The notes under the pieces were generated by a model that worked only from the letters and a program-made list of their open reading frames with translations, did no database searches and was not told where the DNA came from. Made by a program: the position numbers and the translations under genes. This document shows, in pieces, positions 45,557 to 55,884 of a stretch of 64,000 nt of DNA (positions within the stretch are counted from its first letter, which is position 1; each line of letters starts with the position of its first letter). Where the stretch lies: the NCBI GenBank assembly GCA_004835665.1, contig RBKR01000029.1, forward strand, positions 310,001 through 374,000, in the 5' to 3' direction. The stretch is from Phoma sp. XZ068 (Eukaryota; Ascomycota; Dothideomycetes; Pleosporales; Didymellaceae).

Positions 45557-47794
45557 CTACACCTTCAGCATCTCCATCATGAGTCCCAATGAGAAGTTCT
45601 CTTCACTAAACTTCTTTTCCAGTCGTCCTACTTCCTGATCCAACTTGACGTGCAACTCCGTAAGTACATCGAGCGTGTACTCCAAACTCTGGGTTTGCTT
45701 CATAGTTGCCAAAATCTCTCGCTTGGCTTCATTACTGAGCGTGCCGTCGACCCTCCTCTTCATCAGCAATGACCGCAGGTGCATTTCCTCATCTGCGAGT
45801 CCGGGATCTGACTCCAGAGTATGGATACAGTGGATCAAGATGGAAGAGTATTTTTCTTCATCGAGATCCTCTGCAAAACCCTTCTGTTGGGCGTATTCAA
45901 CAGAAACAAGATTTTGGTAATCGTCGCGGATTTGGAAGAAGCGCCCGATGAGACAGCTCAGTAGATTCGGCTCGTCTTCTGTGACGTGCTTGCTCACGGG
46001 ACTCTCAGCGACCATCAGCCGAGTCAGCATACGGAACAATCCACCTGTCTTCATGTCGACCATTTTCAAGTACTTAGATATGGACGGAAAGAGGACATTA
46101 TAGGTCCAATAGAGGTCGTAGCTCTGCCCTATGTACAGATCATTGATCTCCTCAGTGAAGATACGAAGACATGTTGGGTTACTAAGGGTAGCTGCCAAGG
46201 TTGTCCCTTGAGTAAATTGGTAGGTGGCACTGTTGATTGTCTGAGATGTCCCATAGATATTGTGGGTAGAGGGTTTGCCACGACGGAGTGGCGAGTTGTC
46301 TTCGAGATCATCCAGCCCGGTTAAATATTAGCAAGACTTTGTTTTGGGTTATCAAATTTGCACTAACATGAGGGATGCACTGTGGAGCATCTTAATGATT
46401 TCCTTGATCTTTGTAGCTGATTTGGTAGGTGTCTTGAGCCACTTGTTGATGGAGTCAATGGCTTGGTTCCGGAATCCCCCCGAGGGTAGAGAGGTAATGT
46501 AATCATATGGTTGAAGGACAACCTGAGATACAACGTCAGCTGCAGTCTCTGTGGCATTCTGATTGTTTGGCAGAGATCAGGAAAGGGAACATCACTGACA
46601 TGATCGCTCAAGTCTGGGAGATTGGAATCGAGGGCTAATGACACTACCGGTGTAAGGTCGAGTGAATCCGAGTTGACTTTCGAAGTAGCCAACTTCTTGA
46701 CACCGTTTGTGCCGTTCGTCCCGCTGGTACCATTCACACTATCAATCTTCTTCCTCTTTCCGCCCTTTGGCCTCCGGAGATAGTCCATAGAACCATCAGT
46801 TGGTGGCCACGTTGTTGGATACTTAGCTATGCCATGTTTGGCTCTTAACATCTGCAGCTCATTCCACTGCGCCTTCAGATTTTATCTCGGGCACTGAGCA
46901 CCTCTTCATCACATCTGTGCTCTTTCATGACGATGTAGACTGCATTCTGACAATTGGCGTCATTCTTCTCCTTTTCGAACGAGAATATGTCATTAACCAG
47001 TGAAGCAGCAATCAACGCCGGAGTTAGAAACTCCTTCAGTTCCTCCTCTTCGTCGGGGATGGTGATGGCGCATCCAAATGTGACAAGGCCATGCCAGAGC
47101 CTGATAATAGCATGAGCTGAGTTCGAACCAGGTCGGTGGGCAGTGGAGCAGACTTACATATATCCGACATCGACACTCCGGTAGGGAATGTACTCTTCAA
47201 GAGCCTGGAAGTTCGTCAACACCACCCTCCTGGCTGAATGTTGAACTCCAGCGGCCCAGCTCTTGGCAACAACCATTGCTCGCTCAGGATCAATTGCCAT
47301 CATCTCACGCATAATCTGAGCAGCAATTACAGGCTTTGCAAAAGCACCCCGCTCATCGATGTTACCAGTCTTAGCTCCCTGTTCTAAGCCTTCCTCCATG
47401 TCTTCCAAGTCTGCATCTTCGATGTGTTCTTCAATGACATCTACGACAAATTAGCTTTCTGTGAGATATACCACTGGAAAGAGTAAGACTAGCACACACT
47501 GTCATGGATGAAACCAAATTCGAGTGCGTAGCTGGTGATCTCCAGTCTTTCCGGAATGCAATCGGGCACTGCGACAGTGATGAAACTAAAGACTGGGCCT
47601 AAGCCACCTTGGAAGGGCTTTTCGAGAGGCCCAACCAAGCGGCGACAGTCCTCCTGAACCCTGAATGCACCGACATCTTCTAGATCGGCAGCATAGTGTC
47701 TTCTGAGATCGATTCCTTCGGAAAGATTTTCTGGATCATACGTCATCCGGTCGATTAGCTCAGAATAGGGATGTTCATAGACGATGAGGGTCAT
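45557..47794 (-). pseudogene. bifunctional prenyltransferase/terpene cyclase, ophiobolin F synthase-like, apparently broken
   Basis: Chimeric terpene synthase: an N-terminal class I cyclase domain and a C-terminal chain-length-determining prenyltransferase domain, the layout of fungal di- and sesterterpene synthases. The start at 47794 (MTLIVYEHPYSELID) is intact. Exon 1 is 47794-47500 and exon 2 is 47440-47158, with the aspartate-rich motif DNVIE forming at their junction; exon 3 starts at 47100. The metal-binding NDIFSFEKE is near 46980. Then come a linker, LDDLEDNSPLRRGK (first prenyltransferase motif, about 46314) and QIRDDYQNL (second motif); the stop is at 45557. Two faults are seen: a frame change at a T4 run (46880-46883), and an intron whose acceptor at 46317-46318 reads GG instead of AG. 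Product class cannot be told from sequence alone. Confidence 0.75.
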
Positions 47795-48471
47795 TTTGCG
47801 TGCAAAGTCGAACGATGGTCGTGTCCGCAGCGAAGGACTGAGGCCTATAGGTGCAAATCGGAGAATAGGGGGATAGACAGTTATACAGGAGGGAATAAAG
47901 GCTTAACAAAAGGAGGTTAATGCATATAATAAATATAATGTCACTTGCGAGCTTCCTTCCCGCTTGAGGAATTGTCATCAACATACAGGGGTGCTGTCGG
48001 CGTCGGTGGGACTTACGTTCGAACAGTGGTCTGAGAAGTGCTCGATACGCACTTTTGGGAGCGACTAGCTTTTGAATATTTACTCTGGTAACTGCCCTAC
48101 TTTGCTTTGCGGCAGTGGGCAACCACGTGTTGGCATGTGTCGGAGGAATATGTTGCACAGAGATAAGCGGCCCAAAGCGTAAATCCTAACCCAGGACAGC
48201 CCCAACCAGCTGTATCCCTAAAATAGGACTAGATAGTTTGGGACTACAGAAACTGGTGAGATTCCAACTTGCGATAGACAAGCCTAGACTATGGGAGGGA
48301 GTACTTATTGGGAAGTGATCTAATTAGGCGAATTTTCCGATTGTCAGCTTTGGGTAATCACCGCATCCCAGAAGAATCGTACTGTGCTCAGAACTGGAAC
48401 ACTTTCAGGATGGTAGGGATAAACTCCAGATCCCACAAACTCTACCATTGCAGCCGCGCTAATAATCGAAG
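47795..48471. other. spacer between terpene synthase and P450 remnant
   Basis: About 680 bp between the divergent terpene synthase start and the first recognisable P450 codons. The N-terminal half of the P450 is not found here. Confidence 0.45.
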
Positions 48472-49330
48472 ATGTGCTACGACAGTATCAAAGACACAAA
48501 GCGTGAGAAAGGTGCCCGTCCAAGTAAAGATACATCAACGCTGGGTCGCGCTACCCTTTTCCGACACCTTGTCAACAGTGATCTCCCAGCATCTGAGCTG
48601 TCGGATGAGCGCCTTCCCAGGGAAGCCCAACTCCTAATCGGTTCTGGCACCATGACCACAGCTGGAACAATGTGCTTCCTCGTCTATTATATCAAAGCAA
48701 ACCCGGAGATCCATAAGCGTCTGACAGAAGAGCTGAAACCTATCATGGAGGGCTACCCGCAGAAGAGGCCTAATTTGGCCCAGATCGAGAAGGCCGAGTA
48801 TTTGCAGGCAGTCATCAAGGAAGGCCTTCGGTATGACTCTCTCATGCTTAGCAACAGCAATCATCGAATCAAGCTGACTGATACGTGCAATAGGCTTAGC
48901 TTCGCCACCCTGCACCGTCGGCCGCGTGTTTCTCCCATCCAGCCCCTCAAATTCAAAGAATGGGTTATTCCACCAGGCGTTCCCGTTGGCATGTTGGCTT
49001 ATTTCCAGCGCAGCGATCCCAACGTCTTTGAGAACCCGTAGGAGTTCAACCCTGGGAGATGGCTGGGGGAGGTGACTCCGGCCATGAAGAAAAACTACAT
49101 TCCTTTCTCAAAGGCATCACGTCACTGTCTGGGAATGAAGTAAGCTATCGCAGACAGGAAACTGTCTTTGATCTAACTGACTCGAATAGCCTCGCCTACT
49201 GTGAGCTGAACTACATCATTGCCACCATGTTCCGCCCCAGGGCCGTCGAGTTTGACCTTTCCAGACGGGTGAAATTGACGTAAAGCCTGTCCACGACATG
49301 GTTGTACCTCTAACAAGTCTGGATTCAAAG
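48472..49330 (+). pseudogene. C-terminal half of a cytochrome P450, broken
   Basis: The sequence encodes P450 helix I onward: LIGSGTMTTAGTM (O2-binding threonine region), AVIKEGLR (ExxR motif), an in-frame 63-bp intron at 48831-48893, then HRRPRVSP and FNPGRWLGE. The heme-binding region is SKASRHCLGM with Gly replaced by Ala. A TAG stop interrupts the frame at 49039-49041, a second intron follows the heme motif, and a one-base shift near 49258-49260 breaks the last stretch. The membrane anchor and first half of the enzyme are absent. Position next to the terpene synthase suggests it once oxidised that terpene. I read it as a dead gene. Confidence 0.75.
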
Positions 49331-49599
49331 GGATCAAGGTCAAATTCATTTAGAACACAATTTCGGGCTCTGGGACATTGAAGAAGCCCCACAAATATGC
49401 CAGCGTTTCGTTGCTGGTCCACGAAGCCCAGTCCATCAAAAGAGGTACTTTTTCTCGCGGCTCAGCTGTTCGATGAAAGGGATATGTTTCAACGAGTCGT
49501 ATCAAAGATTAGGGTCAATTGTTGAAGAGGTCGTCGCTGTGCTCAACCTCATTCTCAGTCCAAAGATCCCGGTGCGCGGAGGGGCACCTCCTCCGTCTC

Positions 49600-50800
49600 C
49601 ACCTTCTGGCGCTTTGGAACACTCACCCACTAGTATAATCCGCACGCCGCAAAAAGTATTGAAGATGATGAACACCCACATAAGACCAAAATTGCGCCAT
49701 GCGAGTATTCGGCGTGTACAGTCTTGAGGAAGACGTTTGTGTCACTCATGGGGCAGTAGGCGCAGTCTGAGTTAGCATCTGGAGCTTCGATGTAGCCGCC
49801 TCGAAGGACTGATATGCTTCCATGTACTTTCCACAAGTACCGTTTAGCGGGTCGAAGCGCAGGTATTCGTTTGCCGCGTAGGTCACTGTCGAATCGGCGA
49901 CTCCAACCGCCAGCATACCGCCGACGAGGTACGTGAATGGTGATATGCGATACATAAAGATCCAAAGTCCGGAAGTCGTTCAGGTGTCGCAAAGATACCA
50001 CAGAATAGGAGACAGAGCGTGAAGAGTAAGTTGCCGGTGTTGCCAGCATTCTCGGCAGATTCGAAAGCTGCGATCATGGAGTGTGCGAAGGTGGATGCGA
50101 ACATGAGGAAGGCCCAAATGAGAAGCTACATTTGCGCGCCGCGGAGTATAGTCAAGTCGGTGGCCTCTGTGTTGCAATACAGCCCAATAGGGTAGTACCA
50201 ACAAACGAATAGGAGTACCGAAATTAGTGTATTCCATGGCAGTTCAACAACGATGTTCGATATCATAAAAGCTGTCCAGGAGTATGTTTTTGATGGTCGT
50301 TCGCGCACCTCGTACAACGCGCGTTGAGCCACAAAATGGGGCATAATCTGATGTATGAGCTGCCCAAAGAGATAAAATACCCATAAAAACCGAGAAATTT
50401 TTATTTTGAAGCCCCTGTAGTGTATTTGGCGTGTTGTAGAGAGAAACCGATGTAGAGAGGCGTGCTGACGCATAGGGAGGTCTTCGAGTACATGTACGTG
50501 GGCATGCGCCAGATCTGTTGAAACACACGAAGTTGAACCTCAAGGAGATGATTCCAGAAAGGGGCAGCAAACTCGCGATAGCTGCTGGCTTTGTCCCGCG
50601 TTTGACCTGAAACGGTACGGCTAAGATTGGCATTTTGGGACCGCACAGATTTCAGTTCAGCGAGATGTTCTTGAACACGTGTGCACTCAGGCGACTTTCG
50701 CCATGTGTCGAACCAGTCTATATCGGTGTGAGATCCTGGAGGAACACCGATAACCTCAAGCAGCCTAACTTGACGAGCGGGTCATAATCAAGTCGTGGAG
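49600..50800 (-). pseudogene. C-terminal half of a PDR-type ABC transporter, broken
   Basis: Fragments in three frames together follow the second membrane domain of an ABCG/PDR transporter: PGSHTDIDWFDTW, QQIWRMPTYMYSKTSLC, PHFVAQRALYEVRERPSKT, YSWTAFMISNIVVELPWNT, GNLLFTLCLLFCGIFATPE, FTYLVGGMLAVGVAD, CAYCPMSDTNVFLK and HAEYS. The frame changes between these blocks mean several indels. The nucleotide-binding domains and first membrane half are missing. Such pumps often export the metabolite of a linked cluster, and an ABC transporter is part of described ophiobolin clusters; that link is inference here. Remaining sequence 49331-49600 has no readable continuation. Confidence 0.75.
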
Positions 50801-51383
50801 ATTCGAGTTCGGCTAAAGAACAAATGATCATCCCGTTCAAGAATGCAGATATCTACGCAAAGAAAGAAGAAGCCAGCCGGAAAGGAGAGCTTCTTCAAAT
50901 CCTGTGCATTCAGGATGTCGCTAACGAGCTCACAGATCATTGCTATTGAATCTGATCTCGTTTGTGTCCTCAATGCCCAAAATGGCGAGGCACTCGACAC
51001 TCAAGAGTACTGTTGTGCGTTGTTCGCTATTGTGCTTGGTATCACTGCCTCTGAGAAGTGGACATCAAACGCGAGAGGCCCTGAGATTGAGACTGAAGGA
51101 GCTGGAGGCTTCCGCTTCAACGACCTTGGAATATAAGCCTCTTGGAAAGCCCAGGAAGCCATCCTGGGTCATTGACAAGTTCGAAATCGCACTATATTAT
51201 TATCTAGAATTCGAGGCAAAAGGTCAGAAGCACAAGAAGTGAAAACTCGCATGCAGTCCCGCTGCACGGACTAATGCATGAGTGAGATGGAAACTGAGAC
51301 CGTCTGTGACTGAATCACCAATTTCACAATAATTTTAGAACATATCACACCTTGTACTTTTGTCTGCATCCTCACTAGCAAGA
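50801..51383. other. intergenic, no supported gene
   Basis: About 580 bp between the transporter remnant and the metallopeptidase gene. The short ORFs on both strands show no domain. Confidence 0.45.
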
Positions 51384-52990
51384 CTAGAAGTCACAATATA
51401 CAGCTGCATGAAAGAAGTTGTATGCGCCACACTTAAGCATCCCTTCACTTTTGCTCTTCTGCGTGTCTTCCTTGCAAGTTATCTCTTTCTGAGTACAAAA
51501 AAGTCGACCAGGGTTCGTCCCCTCACACTTGTACCAACATTCATCGCCGTCTATATTCAGCTTGTACTCGCCACCCGGCCATGGCAAGTTCTTGGAGTCT
51601 GTACCAGAGGGTAGTTTTGTATCGCTTGGACCTTGGGCAGTGATCTCTTGAACTGAATTAGACTTCCACTCGCAGCCTACTGCATGGCCAACGGGGGTGG
51701 TATAGAAGTGCCATTCGTTATTGACGTCGGCTCCACCAATGTGAGGATTGATCGCAGTGATCATACCAATGGACAAAGACCTTCCAGGGGTAGGCACCGA
51801 AGTTGGCGTATTGGAACCATCGACGATACTGTTGAGACGCCGGCTGATCTCTTCATCCGATGTCGTCTCAGTGACTGTTCCATAGTTAAGTGTCCATGCC
51901 TCATACTCCTCTGTGCTGAAGCTATTCATATCATCGCTTTTCCAATTCGGTGGTTGCGGCCAATATCCTGTCAACTGGTAGAAGTATTTGCTGTTTGCAA
52001 GCCATGAATAGCTATCTGCATTAGTGCTGGCACGTGTAGCGCCACCTCCTTGATTCAATTTGCGCCTAGCAAGCTGGTGTGTACGGCTGGGACCGTACGC
52101 CCAATTGTCAGCAGCATCCGGGTCAACGTGTTCATCCTTAACTGCAGTCATCGTCAGTAATTGCATCTTATCTATCATTCGTTGGACAACTTGTATGGCA
52201 AGTAACAGGGCAGCCTTACTATGCGGTTTGCCAATGGCATCGAGATGCATCATCTCATGCAAGAAGATTTGACCAGTGTTCTTTTGCCAGACAGCTTCTT
52301 TTGCATGTTTGGGGTCCCCATTTTGGATTTCTTCCTCAAGTTGATCGATCTTGTACATCAGATCGTCGGTGTTGAATAAAGGTTTGCACATAACAATGTA
52401 CTGGTACTTGTATCCAAACCAGCCGTTGTATGTCCAGGCGTAACCTCCAACAGACTTACCATCCTTTGTGACCGCACATGTGTTAGTCTTGTCGTTACAG
52501 CTGAGAATGATATCGAATTCTTTCTTGGTGAGAAAGTCAGCGGCTCGCTTCAGGTTTTCTACAACGTTGTGAGTGGCTAGTGATATCATGGTGATTCTTA
52601 CACGCACCGGAAATTCGCTTCTGTTGAGTAGAATAGTCTGGACCCATCCATGCTTTCCACAGCGCAACATCCTTTGCGTCATGCTCATCCGGCTCCACAT
52701 CAGCGAAAGCAGCGAGTGCGTGAGCGTCCCAGGCCGCAGTGTGATAATGCCCCATCTGTTCATCGCTGCACCTATGGTCTTGATCCCATTTGAGCTCACC
52801 GCCTGAGAAAGATATAGGTCGTTGAAAATCCGCCCTTAAAAGGATTTTCAGGGCGAGGTGGGAGTGTAAAAGTCTCAGGCGGTTCTTTCGGGTCCAATGC
52901 TTCGGGATTGTCGGTATCAATAGTGCTGCGAAAAATAACAGTGCAAGAAGCGAAAGGAACGAGAAACTGAATGATTTGCAAGAGCCGCAT
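51384..52990 (-). CDS. secreted HExxH metallopeptidase-like protein, 5' frame problem
   Basis: The main exon 52558-51384 and a preceding exon from 52608 upward are joined by a 49-bp intron (52559-52607). The zinc-binding motif HEMMH is at 52245-52259, within QIFLHEMMHLDAIG; further blocks (WAYGP, ASTNADSYSWLANSKYF) resemble fungal asp-zincin-type secreted peptidases. A Cys-rich C-terminal part (DECWYKCEGTNPG, FCTQKEITCKED) fits an extracellular protein. The likely start is at 52990 with a signal peptide (MRLLQIIQFLVPFASC). However, the signal-peptide frame (to about 52845) and the next block (GGELKWDQDHRCSDEQ) are in different frames, and no canonical intron links them in phase. The gene may be broken or may have an unusual first intron. 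Confidence 0.6.
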
Positions 52991-54110
52991 TGTACTTTGA
53001 AAATAGAGCAAGACAACAGGCTGTATATGCTAACAAAGAACAAGGTAAGTACGGAAAGCTGGGAGGGACTTTTGAAGTTGATGTGATCGAAGAACTTCTA
53101 TGGATCAAACCCTATTTTATACACAACTGATGTCAAACAGAGCATAGCCGCTGCAGTAATGAAATCCCATACTTTGATCTCTTGCTCACGGTTCTTCCAA
53201 ATTTAGGTGACGGCGCCAAATGGGAAGCCACCAACCTACTCCCAATTCTGAGAACTCAATATTGCAGCCGCTGCTGTGCCTCTTTCTCGCAGCTCTTTCT
53301 ACGCAAAAATAGTTTTCTTTTTTTTTAGAGGTTTGGCCGTACCGGCCATACTCAACGTGACAAGCTTAAGGAATCACAGCTACGTATGACCCTGTTAATG
53401 AAAGGTCACTGTTTGTGACGATATAGAAACAGCAAGTCTCGTCTTGAACTTTTGTGTGGGCAACCCATAACTCGAACTGAGAGACAAAGGAACGACAGAG
53501 TAGGCCTTCGCTCACGGTTTCGAAGAAAGACATCACATTGAGTTCTGTAAGCGCCGACATGCTGAGACTGTGCTCAGCGGGCATATGAACCAATGATCCC
53601 TTGTCCGAAACGTATGTGCAATTAGCAGCGAGATGGAGGATATGGGGGTAGCACCGGGCTGTGTAAATCGTCGTTGTTAAAACGAACCTGCGTTCATGGC
53701 AGTGAATGGGCAGAGAGAAACCCGAGAGGTTAGGGTTTAACCACGGTTTTCCCGAGCGGCTTGCTAACCGAATCCGGATCTTGGCCATAAGCGCGGCGCC
53801 TACGCAATGCTAGGCAACATCATTCCTTCTATCGGGCGCCTAAATCTAGACTTCTTTAAAATTCGCTCTTCCAATAGTGCATGTGGTTTTCGCAGCGCTT
53901 AATCAATTCTATCGTCGCGCGCAGGCTAGGTATCTATTGATAGTGTACTTTTGCAGGCATCAGGCGTCTATCACTTTGACTTTGGAACAACGTGTGCTGT
54001 TGGATCGAACCTGCATTTAACAAAAGCGCTCGCTGTACCGGACGATCAGGTCAACACCGAACCTCAGTCACAAACCTGTTCAACCTGGCTACCTGACCAC
54101 CTACCTTTCA
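52991..54110. other. intergenic, no supported gene
   Basis: About 1.1 kb between divergent genes. A poly-T tract near 53318-53327 and a few short ORFs are all that is seen. Confidence 0.45.
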
Positions 54111-55199
54111 ATGCCGCCTTCTTCCGAAATGTCATCCTGGAGTCCGCAGCTCTTTTTGTTATACGTGCTGTGGTCGTTAGACGCCGCACTTGGCGTCATA
54201 GCTCAGTATCCAACTCGTCCACAAGTTCCTGGAGTAGCCTTTCGACTCACACCTGATTATGGGTAAGTTACTTTAGCATATATGAAATAGCCCGTCATAA
54301 CCTGTGATAGCGTAGCCGTGATCCACCTCAAAGATGGAACAAAAGTCCCCGTGGCCCAGGTCTATGGCTCTCCAATGTACCAAGCTTTCATGAGAGGTAG
54401 CAGAGTTCTGCAGAACTCTGACGATATCACGCTGTGTCATTGGTTTCCTTCAGTATTGAGCGAATTGGCGCCTGCAGTGAGACTGGATTTGGACCTCTGT
54501 CAGTCCACAGATATCGTCACTGTCAAGACCATTTTGACGGCCCTGAATACGGCAGTTGAGTCTTATCTTGGTACGAACATTTGCTTCGCTGCACTAGTTC
54601 TGGACGACGTCGAAGGGCACATATCCAGCGTTGCGCAGGAGGCTCTCCAAGCTCTTGGCCTTCGCCAAGTGTTGCCAACCATCCGTACAGCCAAATCCGA
54701 GGTGCGTACGCAGATGTCTGATATCTACAATGGGACGGATTTAGAGCGTCACGTCGTTCTTGCAGTGGAATACAGCTCTCATTGGTTCAATGTTGGCTTG
54801 TACACCACCGACGAGATCGGCATAGTGGATCCGATTCCCAACTTTGTAGATGGTCTGAAGATTGATATCGACGACCAACTGGACGCCCTCAACCACGATC
54901 TAGAAAGTTTAATGTCGAATCCTCCGCCGGATATCGACCTGCCAAGACATATCGACCAGCTGATCCTCTACGGGGAAGATGCTGACAACCGTGACGTCCT
55001 GCACCTACTCACATCATTACTCGGAGAAGATCTGGTCCGGATTGCACGAATTCACAAGTCAACTCATAATGGCGTAGACCTTGCGGCAGCATGGGCCTAC
55101 GTGCATATGGACACAGTTGAATTCGAGATGAGGGAGCCAGCTAGCTTTGGTTGTCGTTGGCGTTCAAGATTGTATGGTGGAGATAGGATGGAATTGTGA
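54111..55199 (+). CDS. Hsp70/actin-like ATPase-fold protein with hydrophobic N-terminus
   Basis: Exons 54111-54262 and 54311-55199 (48-bp intron) give 346 aa. Residues 10-30 are hydrophobic (LFLLYVLWSLDAALGVIA) and could be a signal peptide or anchor. The body shows a weak Hsp70/actin-like pattern found in a fungal-specific family: FRLTPDYG, VAQVYGSPMYQAF, ALVLDDVEGHISSVAQEAL, then a second half with VVLAVEYSSHWFNVGLY and LILYGEDADNRDV. The classical phosphate-1 loop of Hsp70 is not recognisable, so ATP binding is uncertain. The role is unknown. Splice sites are canonical and the frame is clean. Confidence 0.6.
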
Positions 55200-55884
55200 A
55201 GTTCGTTAGTGGTGTCCTTCCCATGGCTATCTGGAAATTAGTAGTGTAAAAAAGAGTTCAAAAAACATACAACAGTGGGTATTCGCTAGTGGTCACCCAC
55301 CTAACTACTAATCCACCGGTACGTTGCTTAAATAGGGCTGAGCGAACGGGAAGCCTTGCTGTCTCCTGTCCGGTTGACAGGAATGTCCTTTAATTTCCTG
55401 TAAACGGCTGGTAGAAACCCGACCACTGGAAGCGAGCATCTGTGATCAGCCCATAAGACTCCGTAAACGGGTATTTAATAATGATCAAGCCGCGTCATGC
55501 TAATTATGCGTTGGACGCTCCCATAGGGCACAGACGAATCTGATTGCTGCGTTAGCCGCTGGCAATAACGCCACGCATATGCGTGGTGGCCTCAACACAC
55601 ACGGATGTGTTCGACTCGAGCATACACTAAGACTCGAGCATACACTACTCGTACGGATTTTGTTCTTCTTCATACAATCGTTTAATCCGTCCACTCGCTA
55701 GTCTCTTTCGCACCGTTACTGGGAAAGACGTAATTACATCCAGAGGCTACCCGTACCACTCTTGCCCAGACATCGAGCATCTGGGACGACAGCTGCAGTT
55801 GACACGCGGTACCACCTCATCAACCTTCGCTATAGTACTACTACTCGCATCCACGGAAGGGGCGACCCGCCTCAGCCCGCAACC
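55200..55884. other. upstream region of the chitin synthase gene
   Basis: About 690 bp without a gene. An ACTCGAGCATACACTA unit is repeated in tandem near 55613-55648. The last 120 bp probably are 5' leader of the chitin synthase. Confidence 0.45.

Noticed and set aside
45285..48260. 15-bp match GACTACAGAAACTGG at about 45285 and 48242
   Set aside because: A shared 15-mer is expected about once or twice by chance in 64 kb, and flanks do not match.
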